From NCBI GenBank assembly GCA_027484025.1, contig JAIXTI010000189.1:1-40934 (forward strand): a stretch of DNA of 40,934 nt, given 5' to 3'. Shown piece after piece: positions 7,680 through 16,234 of this stretch (positions are counted from its first letter, which is position 1; every line of letters begins with the position of its first letter). The notes under the pieces were generated by a model. That model saw only the letters and a list, made by a program, of their open reading frames with translations. It was not told the origin of the DNA and searched no databases. Source of the DNA: a bacterium. GTDB taxonomy: Bacteria; Gemmatimonadota; Gemmatimonadetes; Gemmatimonadales; Gemmatimonadaceae. Made by a program: the position numbers and the translations under genes.

Positions 7680-9355
7680 GATCCCCGATCGACCAGTTCC
7701 TCGAACAGTATTTCTTCCGTCATCCGGTGAACGCCACCTTCACCGGCATGCGCCTGCATGACCACGAGCTCCCCGGCTGGTCACGGGAGGCACGCGACGA
7801 CGAGCAGGATGAATTCGAAGCGATCACCATTGCGCTCGATGACACGTTCCCGGCGAGTGAGGATTGGTCATTGCTGGCGCAGGATCACATGCACCTGGAT
7901 GCGGAACTGGCGCGTGCGAGTCTCGACATCCGTCAGCTGGAGTTCGAAAGCAAGTTCTTCCATGACAAGAACCCTGCCCTCTGGACCGGCGAGGCCTTGT
8001 TCGGCGTGATCGCACTCATGCTCCGCCCACCCACGCCCGTCGAAGACGCGTTCGCCTCGATCGCGATGCGACTGCACGATATGCCGCGCTTCCTGAGCGA
8101 TATGCCGGAGGCGCTGACGGAGCCGATGCCTCCGCTGTGGGTCGCGCGGGCGCTGCGCGAATGCACCGTTGGGGCGGACCTGTTTCGCACCAAGTTGGGG
8201 ATGTGGCTCGACACGCACGGTGCCGACGCGGACTCCCGCACGTGGGTGCTCGACGCCGGAGAAACCGCCGCCACCGCGCTGGACACCGCGGCAGCCTGGT
8301 TGCGGGCGCAACCGGAGAACGACAGCGCGTCGGTATCGATCGGCGCTGACGCCTATGACATCCTGCTCAAGCGCGGCCACTTCTGTGATGACGACGCCGT
8401 GTCGTTGTTGCGTCGCGCGCAGGAGGAACTCGTTGAAGCACAGCAGCGCTTCGAATCGATGGCCATCGAGATCGCCGGAAGCATCGAGGGGTTCGCCGAG
8501 GCACTCGCCGATGATCATCCGGACGAAGCGGAGTACCTCGCGGCGTATCAGTCCCGGTGGGAAGCCTGTCGTGAGTTCTCCAGCGATCATGACCTGGTGG
8601 AGTGGGGTGAGTGGCCGCTGCGGTATGTCCCGATCCCTGCGTGGGCTGCCGAGTCGGCTCCGCAGCTGTACTTCCTGTTCTATCGGTCGCCTGCGCCGTA
8701 CGAACCACGCGACGAGACGCTGTACCTCGTCACGCCGGTAGACGACACGGTACCGGCTGCCGAACGCGAACGACGGCTGCGGCAGTGGAATCACAGCGCC
8801 ATCACGCTCAACCATGTGGTGCATCACGGCGCCTTGGGACACCATGTGCAGAACTGGCATGCGTGCCATCGGTCGACGTCGAAGATCGGCACGGTGGCGG
8901 CGGTGGACTGCGCGAGTCGCATCGGCCTCTTTCAAGGCGGCTCGATGGCCGAAGGGTGGGCCTGTTACGCGACCGAACTCGCGGACGAGTTGGGCTTGCT
9001 CACGCCACTCGAACAGGCGTCGGAACAGCAGAGTCGCGTGCGCCAACTGGCGCGCGCCATCGTGGATATCTCGCTGCATACGGGCGTGATGACCTTCGAT
9101 GACGCCGTGGAGTTTTATGAAGCGGAGGTGGGGATGCCACATGCTGCGGCGACCGGGGAAGTAGTGAAGAACTCCATGTTTCCCGGGACGGCCGTGATGT
9201 ACTGGCTGGGCACCACGGGTATTCTGGCGCTGCGCGAGGCGGTTCAGGCGCGCGAAGGCGCGGCGTTCTCGTACCGGACGTTTCACGACGCCCTCCTGAG
9301 TCGCGGATCGATACCCGTGTTGCTCGCCGCGAAGCTGATGCTGGCGGAATCGTGA
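7676..9355 (+). CDS. DUF885 family protein with degenerate HExxPGH motif
   Basis: This 559-residue protein lacks any signal peptide and is therefore probably cytoplasmic, unlike its lipoprotein paralogue two genes upstream. The DUF885 fold is recognisable through EGWACYATEL and the closing segment around REGAAFSYRTFHD, also seen in the paralogue (KEGAAFSLKQFHE). The expected HExxPGH signature reads HHGALGH (residues 383-389, bases 8822-8842): the catalytic-type Glu is His, and the Pro is Leu. It may be inactive, use another residue, or bind rather than cleave. It starts with a GTG overlapping the preceding stop and ends overlapping the binding-protein start, so it is fully embedded in the operon. 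No frameshift is visible, and the reading frame is intact throughout. Confidence 0.82.
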   Translation: MRSPIDQFLEQYFFRHPVNATFTGMRLHDHELPGWSREARDDEQDEFEAITIALDDTFPASEDWSLLAQDHMHLDAELARASLDIRQLEFESKFFHDKNPALWTGEALFGVIALMLRPPTPVEDAFASIAMRLHDMPRFLSDMPEALTEPMPPLWVARALRECTVGADLFRTKLGMWLDTHGADADSRTWVLDAGETAATALDTAAAWLRAQPENDSASVSIGADAYDILLKRGHFCDDDAVSLLRRAQEELVEAQQRFESMAIEIAGSIEGFAEALADDHPDEAEYLAAYQSRWEACREFSSDHDLVEWGEWPLRYVPIPAWAAESAPQLYFLFYRSPAPYEPRDETLYLVTPVDDTVPAAERERRLRQWNHSAITLNHVVHHGALGHHVQNWHACHRSTSKIGTVAAVDCASRIGLFQGGSMAEGWACYATELADELGLLTPLEQASEQQSRVRQLARAIVDISLHTGVMTFDDAVEFYEAEVGMPHAAATGEVVKNSMFPGTAVMYWLGTTGILALREAVQAREGAAFSYRTFHDALLSRGSIPVLLAAKLMLAES

Positions 9356-10959
9356 TGCGCCGCGCTGCCGTTGCGGGGCTCATGCTGTTTGCGGCGGTTG
9401 CCTGTGGTGGGGGCGATACGCCGACCGCTGGTGGGGCATCGAATGACCTGCTCGTGGTGGGCTATGACCGTGAGCCCGACACGATGAACCGCTACGCCAC
9501 ACACATTCTCGAGGATATCGAGTCGTGCGTGGTGGAAGGGTTGGTGACCAACGACGCGCAGATGCACATCGTGCCGGTGCTGGCCAGTGAGATCCCCACC
9601 ATCGAAAACGGCGGCGTAGTGCTGCGCCCGGGCGGCGGCATGGACGTGACGTGGAAGTTGCGGCCGGGTGTGACGTGGCACGATGGCCAGCCGCACACGT
9701 CGGCCGATGTCAAGTTCACCGTCGACGCCATCAACAAGGGCGATTGGAAGCCGGAGAGTGTGGATGGCTTCGACCGCATTTCCAGTGTCGAGACGCCCGA
9801 TTCGCTGACGGCGGTGGTGCACTACAAGGAAGTGTACGCGCCGTACCAGCTGCAGTTCGTGCGCGGGACACTGCCCCGCCATGTGCTCGAAGGGCGTGAC
9901 CTCAACAGTGCCAACGACTACAATCGGGCACCGTTGGGCACGGGTCCCTACCGTGTGAAGGAGTGGAAGACGGGCGAGTACATTCTGCTCGAAGCCGTTC
10001 CATTGTACTGGCGCACGCAGCGGGCGCCCAAGATCCGGCAGCTCCTCTTCCGCTTTCTCACCAACACCACCACACGCATCAACCTCCTGAAGTCTGGGGA
10101 AGTGCATATGGTGGCATTGGTCCCGTGGGACAAGGTCCGCGAGCTGTCGCCCGTGCCCACCCTCCGCCTGAACAAGGTGGTGGGCAACGGCTACGAGCAC
10201 GTGACGCTCAACCAGCGGCACTTTCCGGCCTTTGCCGATGTGCGTGTGCGGCGGGCGCTTGCACACGCCGTCGACCGGAACCTGCTGGTCAAGACCATTC
10301 TGGATGGGCAAGTGGAGGTCGTGAACGGCCCCATTCAGCCACTCTCCCCCGCGTACGAACCCAACGTCACGACCTACGCGTACGACACCACGAGAGCCAA
10401 CGCGCTGCTCGACTCGGCCGGATGGACGCGAGGTGCGAACGGCATGCGCAGCAAGAACGGCGCACCGTTGGCGTTCACGCTCATTACGCAGTCAGGCTTC
10501 GCAATCCGTGAGAACGTGTCGCAGACGCTGCAGCAGTCGCTCAAGGCGATTGGCGTCGATATGCAGATCCGGCTGCTGGATGGCACGTCGATCAGCAGCG
10601 TGTGGTTCAAGGGCGACTTCGACGCCATGCTTCACTGGTGGCAGATGGGCGCCGATCCCGAACTGACGCTGTTCTTTGCGCGTGACCGCATGCCGCCGGC
10701 GGGGCGCAACATCAATTACCTGGACGATCCAGCGCTGACCTCGGTGCTGTATGAGAGCGACCGCACCGCCGACGTGACCGCGCGAAACACCCTCCTCAAG
10801 CAGGCGCAGCGGCAGATCGCCGCACTCGTTCCGGAGATCGTGCTGTACAATACGGCCAAGATCGATGCGGTCCCGGCCACTTTGAAAGGCTTTACGGGAA
10901 ATCCCACCAACGCCGGGCCGTTCTGGAACGTGCACGAGTGGGAGATCATCCCGAAGTGA
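9355..10959 (+). CDS. ABC transporter substrate-binding lipoprotein, peptide/nickel family 5
   Basis: This protein of about 534 residues has a short lipoprotein signal ending AAVAC followed by GGG. The ATG at 9355 overlaps the preceding TGA; a GTG at 9352 is the alternative start. The family 5 (DppA/OppA/NikA) fold is shown by GYDREPDTMNRYATH near the mature N-terminus, the signature LRPGVTWHDGQPHTSADVKFT around residue 105-125, and ALAHAVDRNLLV around 305. Members bind di- and oligopeptides, nickel chelates, opines or sugars, and the ligand cannot be decided here. The next two genes encode the matching permeases, each coupled by overlapping stop and start codons. No ATPase gene follows, so a DppD/F-type ATPase must come from elsewhere if this is an importer. 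Confidence 0.9.
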   Translation: MRRAAVAGLMLFAAVACGGGDTPTAGGASNDLLVVGYDREPDTMNRYATHILEDIESCVVEGLVTNDAQMHIVPVLASEIPTIENGGVVLRPGGGMDVTWKLRPGVTWHDGQPHTSADVKFTVDAINKGDWKPESVDGFDRISSVETPDSLTAVVHYKEVYAPYQLQFVRGTLPRHVLEGRDLNSANDYNRAPLGTGPYRVKEWKTGEYILLEAVPLYWRTQRAPKIRQLLFRFLTNTTTRINLLKSGEVHMVALVPWDKVRELSPVPTLRLNKVVGNGYEHVTLNQRHFPAFADVRVRRALAHAVDRNLLVKTILDGQVEVVNGPIQPLSPAYEPNVTTYAYDTTRANALLDSAGWTRGANGMRSKNGAPLAFTLITQSGFAIRENVSQTLQQSLKAIGVDMQIRLLDGTSISSVWFKGDFDAMLHWWQMGADPELTLFFARDRMPPAGRNINYLDDPALTSVLYESDRTADVTARNTLLKQAQRQIAALVPEIVLYNTAKIDAVPATLKGFTGNPTNAGPFWNVHEWEIIPK

Positions 10960-11909
10960 TGCTGCGGCTGATCGCGCGGCGCGTCCTGCAGGGTGTGCCG
11001 CTGTTGCTGCTGATCTCGGCTGTCGTGTTCGCGCTGCTGCAGGCGGTACCCGGTGGTCCGCTGGCGGCGTATCTCGAGAACCCCAATGTGCGCCCGGTCG
11101 ATATCGAGCGGCTCCGTCGGGCGATGGGGTTGGATGCGCCCGCCGGCGTGCAGTATGTGCGCTGGCTCTCGGCGTTCGTACGCGGCGACTGGGGCTACAG
11201 CTATGCCGATGGCAGGCCGGTCTTCGATCGCATGCTGGAGCGTGTTCCGGCCACGCTGGAGCTGGTTGGCGCATCCACGGTGCTGGCGCTGCTGCTCGCA
11301 CTGCCCATAGGCATTGCCGCGGCATTGCGTCGCCGCGCCGACCAGTTCACCAGTGTGCTCGCCGTTGCCGGCATCTCCCTGCCCGTCTTCTGGTTCGGCC
11401 TACTGCTGCAATTGGTCTTTGCGAACCAACTGGGTTGGCTTCCTTCGTCGGGACGACAGTCGTTCGGCGCCACCGGCCTCTCGGACCGCCTGCTGCATCT
11501 CGTGCTGCCGGCGCTCCTGCTCGCCGGTGTGCAAGGCGCTGCGTGGTCGCGATATCTGCGACGCACCATGCGCGAGACCCTGGCGTTGCCGTTCATCGGC
11601 GCGGCGCGGCTACGTGGCCTGCCGGAGTCGCGGCTTGTGCTCCGCCACGCGCTTCCCAACGCGCTCGCGCCGTTCGTGACAGTCGTGCTCCTCGACGCGG
11701 CCATGCTCGTCTCCGGTGCGGTCGTGACGGAGAGCGTGTTCGCGTGGCCCGGTGTGGGGAGTCTGTTCACCGAATCGCTGGTGAAGCGGGACTACCCGGT
11801 GCTCATGGCCTTCCTCATGTGCGGCGCCGTCGCGGTCATCCTGCTCAATCTCTTGGCAGACGTCGTCGTGCAGCGCCTTGATCCGCGCAGCCGTGAGGGC
11901 GTGGCGTGA
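10959..11909 (+). CDS. ABC transporter permease, DppB/OppB type
   Basis: This protein of about 316 residues starts at the ATG overlapping the preceding TGA, which removes a seven-residue upstream extension. It has an N-terminal membrane helix (GVPLLLLISAVVFALLQAVPG), a periplasmic loop, and five further helices of the binding-protein-dependent permease domain. The coupling-helix EAA-type motif appears near 11600-11640 as the segment FIGAARLRGLPESRLVLRHA. The sequence VPGGPLAAYLENPNV near residue 30-45 is typical of DppB/OppB. It pairs with the downstream DppC-type permease to form the channel, and the four-base overlap with that gene indicates coupled translation. Confidence 0.92.
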   Translation: MLRLIARRVLQGVPLLLLISAVVFALLQAVPGGPLAAYLENPNVRPVDIERLRRAMGLDAPAGVQYVRWLSAFVRGDWGYSYADGRPVFDRMLERVPATLELVGASTVLALLLALPIGIAAALRRRADQFTSVLAVAGISLPVFWFGLLLQLVFANQLGWLPSSGRQSFGATGLSDRLLHLVLPALLLAGVQGAAWSRYLRRTMRETLALPFIGAARLRGLPESRLVLRHALPNALAPFVTVVLLDAAMLVSGAVVTESVFAWPGVGSLFTESLVKRDYPVLMAFLMCGAVAVILLNLLADVVVQRLDPRSREGVA

Positions 11910-12736
11910 ACACATCGATCGTGAGCGGGTCCCGGTCGGGGGGTGCCCGCCCATCACTCGCGGCGTACTTCCTGCTCGCGCTGGTCGCCGGCGCCCTGCT
12001 CGCGCCACTGATCGCTCCCTACGCAGCCGACGCGGTGGATCTCGCCAATCGGCGCGCATCCCCGACTGGAGCGCACTGGTTTGGCACCGATGAACTTGGA
12101 CGCGATGTACTCACGCGCGTGCTGCTCGGTGCGCGTGTGTCGCTCGCCATCGGCCTGCTGTCTGCGATAGCGAGTGCGGGTATTGGTGTGGTGATTGGTG
12201 GTACGGCCGGCTATACCGGACGCTGGGGAGGCGACCTGCTCATGCGTCTCACCGACGCCATGTTGTCGGTACCGCGCCTGCCGTTGCTCATGCTTGCCGC
12301 GGCGGTGGTGCAGCCTGGCATCCCCACGCTGATTGCGTTGGTGGCGTGCACCGGTTGGATGGAAACCGCACGGGTCGTGCGTGCCGAGGTGCAGTCGTTG
12401 GTGGCGCAGGATTTCGTGGATGCTGCGCGTGCGACCGGCGTGACATCGCTGCGCGTACTATGGCGCCATGTGCTCCCCGCCGTTGTGCCGACCGCCTCGG
12501 TGGCCACCACGCTCTCCGTCGGTCGCGCGATTCTGCTGGAGAGCACCATGAGCTTCTTCGGCGTGGGCGTGCAGCCGCCGACGGCAAGTTGGGGCAACAT
12601 GTTGTATCAAGCGCAGACCACCATGAGCAGCGAGCCGTGGCTTGCCGTATTCCCAGGTGTATTCATTTTTTTGACGGTGCTCGCCTGCAATGCCGTAGGT
12701 GACACTCTCGGTCGTCGTCCGTCACACTCTTCCTGA
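11906..12736 (+). CDS. ABC transporter permease, DppC/OppC type
   Basis: This 276-residue inner-membrane protein has an N-terminal helix (AAYFLLALVAGALLAPLIAPYA), the DppC signature GTDELGRDVLTRVLLGARVS near residues 53-72, and four to five further helices. The coupling loop reads FVDAARATGVTSLRVLWRHVLP near 170-190, and the family-typical ESTMSFFGVGVQPPTASWGNML follows. The GTG start overlaps the DppB-like stop. It is the partner of the upstream permease. The reading frame ends two bases before the hydroxyacid dehydrogenase, without the usual ATPase genes between. Confidence 0.92.
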   Translation: MNTSIVSGSRSGGARPSLAAYFLLALVAGALLAPLIAPYAADAVDLANRRASPTGAHWFGTDELGRDVLTRVLLGARVSLAIGLLSAIASAGIGVVIGGTAGYTGRWGGDLLMRLTDAMLSVPRLPLLMLAAAVVQPGIPTLIALVACTGWMETARVVRAEVQSLVAQDFVDAARATGVTSLRVLWRHVLPAVVPTASVATTLSVGRAILLESTMSFFGVGVQPPTASWGNMLYQAQTTMSSEPWLAVFPGVFIFLTVLACNAVGDTLGRRPSHSS

Positions 12737-12738
12737 TC

Positions 12739-13698
12739 ATGTCCATCAGCCTTCCGCTTCCGTTCTCCCCACAACGCGTGGTCATCGGGGCCAATGCGCA
12801 CGCTGAAATCGCCGAGCGGTTGCGTGCTGCACGTCCGAACATGGAAGTGCGCGGTGCGCCGTTCATGCAGATCACGGTCGACGACCTGCAATGGGCGGAC
12901 ACCTACATCGGGTTCCGTCGCCCGCCGTCCGCACGCCATATGGGCTCGGTGCGCTGGGTGCACAGCACGGGTGCCGGCGTAGATGGCTGGCTTGGCCCCG
13001 GTCTCGATGAGTCGCTGTTGCTGACGCGCTCGCCCGAGTCGTTCGGCCCCATGATTGCCGAGTGGGCCGTGGCCCGCATTTTCGCGATTCAGCAGCAGCT
13101 GGTGTCGCTGCTCGATGCGCAACGCGAGCATCGCTGGGCGCCTCGCGATATCAGCATGGTAGCCGGTACCAAGGCGCTGCTGGTGGGCACGGGAGACATC
13201 GGCTCGGCTATTGCCCAGAAGCTGAGCGCGCTCGGCGTGACGGTAACCGGCGTATCCCGGAGCGGACAGGCGTCGCATGCGGCATTCACTGCCGTGCACA
13301 CGGTTGATCGCCTACCTGATCTGGTCGCCGACGCGGATTGGATCGTGCTTTCGATTCCCGATACACCGTCAACACGCGGGCTCGTGTCGCGGGACGTTCT
13401 GTCGCGTTGCCGCGGCGCCGTACTGCTGAACGCCGGCCGCGGTGCCGTGGTGGACGAAGCGGCCATTCCGGATGCGCTCGAGCAGGGATGGCTGCGTGGC
13501 GCAGCACTCGACGTGTTTGCCGCCGAGCCACTCCCGGCGGCCTCACCGCTGTGGAACGACCCTCGCATTCTGGTATCGCCGCATATCTCAGGGCTTACGA
13601 CCGTCGCGGGTGCGGCTGACGGTTTTCTGGAGTGCGTGACCTCACTCGAGCAGGGCGTATTACCCAAGTGGACCGTCGACCGCGCCCGCGGCTACTGA
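12739..13698 (+). CDS. D-2-hydroxyacid dehydrogenase family NAD-binding protein
   Basis: This 319-residue protein shows the C-terminal NAD-binding domain of the D-isomer-specific 2-hydroxyacid dehydrogenases. The dinucleotide loop is GTGDIG (residues 150-155), and the catalytic set is Arg234 in NAGRGAVVDE, Glu263 in FAAEPLP and His282 in SPHISG, so it looks active. The family interconverts 2-keto acids and D-2-hydroxy acids with NAD(H). The N-terminal substrate domain is of the divergent short type seen in GhrA-like enzymes. The ATG lies two bases after the permease stop, making it the last gene of the seven-gene operon. It converges on the TPR gene with 29 bases between, and I see no terminator there. 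Confidence 0.88.
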   Translation: MSISLPLPFSPQRVVIGANAHAEIAERLRAARPNMEVRGAPFMQITVDDLQWADTYIGFRRPPSARHMGSVRWVHSTGAGVDGWLGPGLDESLLLTRSPESFGPMIAEWAVARIFAIQQQLVSLLDAQREHRWAPRDISMVAGTKALLVGTGDIGSAIAQKLSALGVTVTGVSRSGQASHAAFTAVHTVDRLPDLVADADWIVLSIPDTPSTRGLVSRDVLSRCRGAVLLNAGRGAVVDEAAIPDALEQGWLRGAALDVFAAEPLPAASPLWNDPRILVSPHISGLTTVAGAADGFLECVTSLEQGVLPKWTVDRARGY

Positions 13699-13727
13699 TC
13701 GTCCTGGGCGCGGCACCGAGCATGGCG

Positions 13728-14711
13728 TCACTTCCTGGGTGGCACCCCGTTCGGTGACCGGGAGAGCTCGACTTCGGCGGCAATGGTACCGAACGCGCCC
13801 CATTGGCCGCCGTCGACGATCCGCCGGAAGAGTGCCTCGGCTTCCGGGCGCTTGCCGTTGTACCAGTACCAGTTGGCGACGCCGTACGCGGCGGAAGCGT
13901 CCTGCACGGACAGCTCACCGGTCGCACTGGCGATCAAGACGGAATCGGGGGGCAGCAGTCCCTTGTAGAGCAGCATGAGCTTGTGGTACGCACCGTTCTC
14001 CACGATGCGCATGTTACGCCGAATGGGCTGCAGCACCTTTGCCGCTTCGGCGTTGCGACCGGCCCGACGCAACGCCATGTACAGCCAATGCGCCATGGAG
14101 ACGCGACGATCGTCGTTGGTTGCGGCGTCGACTTCACGCTGCGCCACCTGTGCCGCTTCGCCCCAGCTTCCCTGCAGATAGTGCGCGAGCGCGAGGTGAT
14201 AGAGAATGTTCGACTTGAGCGTCCCAATTGGCGTGTTGGCCGCGTTGGGTTGACCATCCGGCTCGACTTCGTCGGGCTTGTCGCGAGTGAGATCGTCAGC
14301 GCGCCGAAGGTCGCGTATGGCCGCATCGAAGTCGCGAACGGAGATGTAACGATGGCCCCGGTGGCGATACAGCCATGGGTTGTCGGGATACAGCGCGATA
14401 CCGCGCGTATAGATCTCAATCGATTCGCGCAGTCGGCCCAGGTATCCAAGGCGCCTCGCGTACCAGATGATCGAGTCGACGTTGGTTGGTGTGCGCACAT
14501 ATGCGCGCCGGGCGGTGGCCAGCTGCGCTTCGTACTTCGCGAGGACCGCCGGCGACAGCGGCAAGGCGCGAAGCGTGTCGCCGAGCATGGAGAGCGCCTG
14601 AAAGCGCGGCGCGGCGGGGACGCGCGTTGACTGAGCGCCAGCGGCTGATGCCGCCAGCAGCAGTACCGAGAGCGTAGCGCCTACCCGGGCGATGAATCGA
14701 TGGCTGTACAC
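13728..14711 (-). CDS. Secreted TPR-repeat protein, unknown function
   Basis: The chosen GTG start at 14711 gives 327 residues beginning with a signal peptide (SHRFIARVGATLSVLLLAASAAGAQS). The open frame continues upstream but would overlap tadA. After the signal, helical pairs spaced about 34-36 residues resemble tetratricopeptide repeats, including WYARRLGYLGRLRESIEIYTRG, PWLYRHRGHRYISVRDFDAAI and YHLALAHYLQGSWGEAAQV. The protein is probably periplasmic and mediates protein contacts; no catalytic motif is visible. It lies 29 bases after tadA on the same strand and may be co-transcribed. No Shine-Dalgarno is obvious before the GTG, so the start rests on the signal peptide. Confidence 0.75.
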   Translation of the reverse strand: MYSHRFIARVGATLSVLLLAASAAGAQSTRVPAAPRFQALSMLGDTLRALPLSPAVLAKYEAQLATARRAYVRTPTNVDSIIWYARRLGYLGRLRESIEIYTRGIALYPDNPWLYRHRGHRYISVRDFDAAIRDLRRADDLTRDKPDEVEPDGQPNAANTPIGTLKSNILYHLALAHYLQGSWGEAAQVAQREVDAATNDDRRVSMAHWLYMALRRAGRNAEAAKVLQPIRRNMRIVENGAYHKLMLLYKGLLPPDSVLIASATGELSVQDASAAYGVANWYWYNGKRPEAEALFRRIVDGGQWGAFGTIAAEVELSRSPNGVPPRK

Positions 14712-14740
14712 GGAGTCTTTCGTGGAGGGGGGAAGACGAC

Positions 14741-15214
14741 TCAGCGTCGAACGGCAAAGAACTCTTTGAGCAACGAGGCGCACTCGGCTTCGCACACGCC
14801 ACCGCGAACGGCCGGCGAATGATTGAGCCGCGGATGCCGCACGACATCGCCAATGCTTCCGCACATGCCGGCCTTGTCATCCCAGGCGCCAAAGACGAGC
14901 GACCCGACGCGCGCGAGGACGATGGCGCCTGCACACATGGCGCAGGGCTCGAGCGTTACGACCAGGGTGCAGTCGAGCAACGACCGATCGCCGCGTACCC
15001 GTGACGCCTCACGAATGGCGAGCAGCTCGGCGTGCGCGGTGCCATCGTGATCGCGCAGCATACGGTTCTGTGCGCGTGCAATGATGTTGCCGCTGGCCGT
15101 GTGCATCACGACAGCGCCGACGGGTACTTCGCTGGCGAGGGCCGCCTCGCGCGCCTGCTGCAGCGCTTCGTGCATGGCCCGCACAATGAGCGGAGAAACC
15201 GGAGCGGTGGTCAT
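14741..15214 (-). CDS. tadA: tRNA-specific adenosine deaminase
   Basis: This 157-residue protein of the cytidine/deoxycytidylate deaminase fold carries the zinc and catalytic motif HAE at residues 61-63 and the second zinc motif PCAMCAG with Cys91 and Cys94. The surrounding sequences (PVGAVVM, GTAHAELLAI, EPCAMCAGAI, LVFGAWDDKAG) are those of TadA. The enzyme converts the wobble adenosine of tRNA-Arg(ACG) to inosine and is usually essential. Its length is normal for the family. A gap of 33 bases separates it from the upstream lipoprotein gene, and the TPR gene follows. Confidence 0.95.
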   Translation of the reverse strand: MTTAPVSPLIVRAMHEALQQAREAALASEVPVGAVVMHTASGNIIARAQNRMLRDHDGTAHAELLAIREASRVRGDRSLLDCTLVVTLEPCAMCAGAIVLARVGSLVFGAWDDKAGMCGSIGDVVRHPRLNHSPAVRGGVCEAECASLLKEFFAVRR

Positions 15215-15247
15215 GCCACAAAGATATCGCGCGGCGCCTGAACTGCC

Positions 15248-16234
15248 TCAGGCCGCCGGCGGACGCCACCCATAATGCACATCGAGGTACTGCAGCAACA
15301 CCGTCACCAGCGCCGACGCGAACGCGCCACGAGCAGCCGCGGTATCACGGACGCCAGCGAGATTGCATTCGATCTGGATCGCGTCGATCGCGCCGCCTCC
15401 GGCCGACCCATGGCGCTGGGTGTTGTAGCCGCCGTCGAAGTACTCCTGCCCGACGAGTGGGGCCGGATCGGACGGTGAAGGCACGGCGGGATAGCCGCGC
15501 GCGGCAATGAGCGCACCGAAGCTCTGCGGCCCGCGCAGCAACGCGAGCCCGCGATTGCTGGCGTTCCTCGAGTCGGCAGCCAGCCGGGCAATACTCGTAC
15601 GCCCCATCGCGGCCGTGACGTTCAGGATGGTGTCGCTACTTCGCAGTTCCGAAGCGCTGAGCAAGTAGCCCAGCTCGAGGCGCGGCACCGAATGCCCATG
15701 TCCGTGCAGATCGATGAGTATGCCGCGCGTCGCACGACGGACGACACCGGCTTTGGCCGAGTCGATGGCGGCATGCCACCAGGTCCAGGTGTTCGTGAGC
15801 GCTGCCGTACCGCCTGTGGCTTCGGCGAGGTCGCGATTCCCGTCGAACTTCCGGCGGTGCAATTGATTCGTGAGCAGCGCGGGGCGCAGACCGGTACGCA
15901 CCCGGAAGGTGTCGACGATGGCGCGCGCCAGTTCCTGCGTGTTGAGATCGTTCACCGTGACGCAGGCGCTGCAGCTGCGGTCGGGGAGACTCGACGGTGC
16001 CTCCGTACCGCCGTGCGGCGCGACAATGACCACGGGCGCATCACCGGGCACGAGTTCAACGTAGCCACTCGCATCGGTGTAGCGTTGCCCCGTGACGAGG
16101 GGCCCTACCGGACCGGCGGGCGTGACCGTTGGCGGCGGTGGGGCCACGGGGGTTGCCCCCCCGCTCCCCGCATCGCCTCCGCACGCCGTAACGCTTACCA
16201 GTACAAATGCGGCAGTGACCGCAGACTTTCTCAC
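15248..16234 (-). CDS. N-formylglutamate amidohydrolase-like lipoprotein
   Basis: This 328-residue protein has an N-terminal lipoprotein signal ([15 protein letters not shown] followed by GGD) and a Pro/Gly-rich tether (about residues 25-48). The remainder resembles the FGase family, with APHGGTEAP near 70, [13 protein letters not shown] near 145 and LIDLHGHGH near 195, supplying candidate metal ligands and substrate residues. Cytoplasmic FGases (HutG/HutF pathway) release glutamate from N-formylglutamate, but an exported lipidated form must act on something outside the cytoplasm. No hut genes are nearby. The GTG start overlaps the clpB stop as GTGA, so translation is coupled to clpB. An exported amidase acting on peptides or cell-wall fragments is also possible. 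Confidence 0.75.
   Translation of the reverse strand: MRKSAVTAAFVLVSVTACGGDAGSGGATPVAPPPPTVTPAGPVGPLVTGQRYTDASGYVELVPGDAPVVIVAPHGGTEAPSSLPDRSCSACVTVNDLNTQELARAIVDTFRVRTGLRPALLTNQLHRRKFDGNRDLAEATGGTAALTNTWTWWHAAIDSAKAGVVRRATRGILIDLHGHGHSVPRLELGYLLSASELRSSDTILNVTAAMGRTSIARLAADSRNASNRGLALLRGPQSFGALIAARGYPAVPSPSDPAPLVGQEYFDGGYNTQRHGSAGGGAIDAIQIECNLAGVRDTAAARGAFASALVTVLLQYLDVHYGWRPPAA

Noticed and set aside
7868..9286. A 472-codon minus-strand frame opposite the second DUF885 gene
   Set aside because: It is rich in Arg and His with no motif, typical of a shadow frame in GC-rich DNA.
12737..13727. A missing DppD/DppF ATPase gene hidden near the permeases
   Set aside because: Neither strand between the last permease and the TPR gene has Walker A, LSGGQ or Walker B motifs. 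The only ABC ATPase in the window belongs to the cobalamin system.
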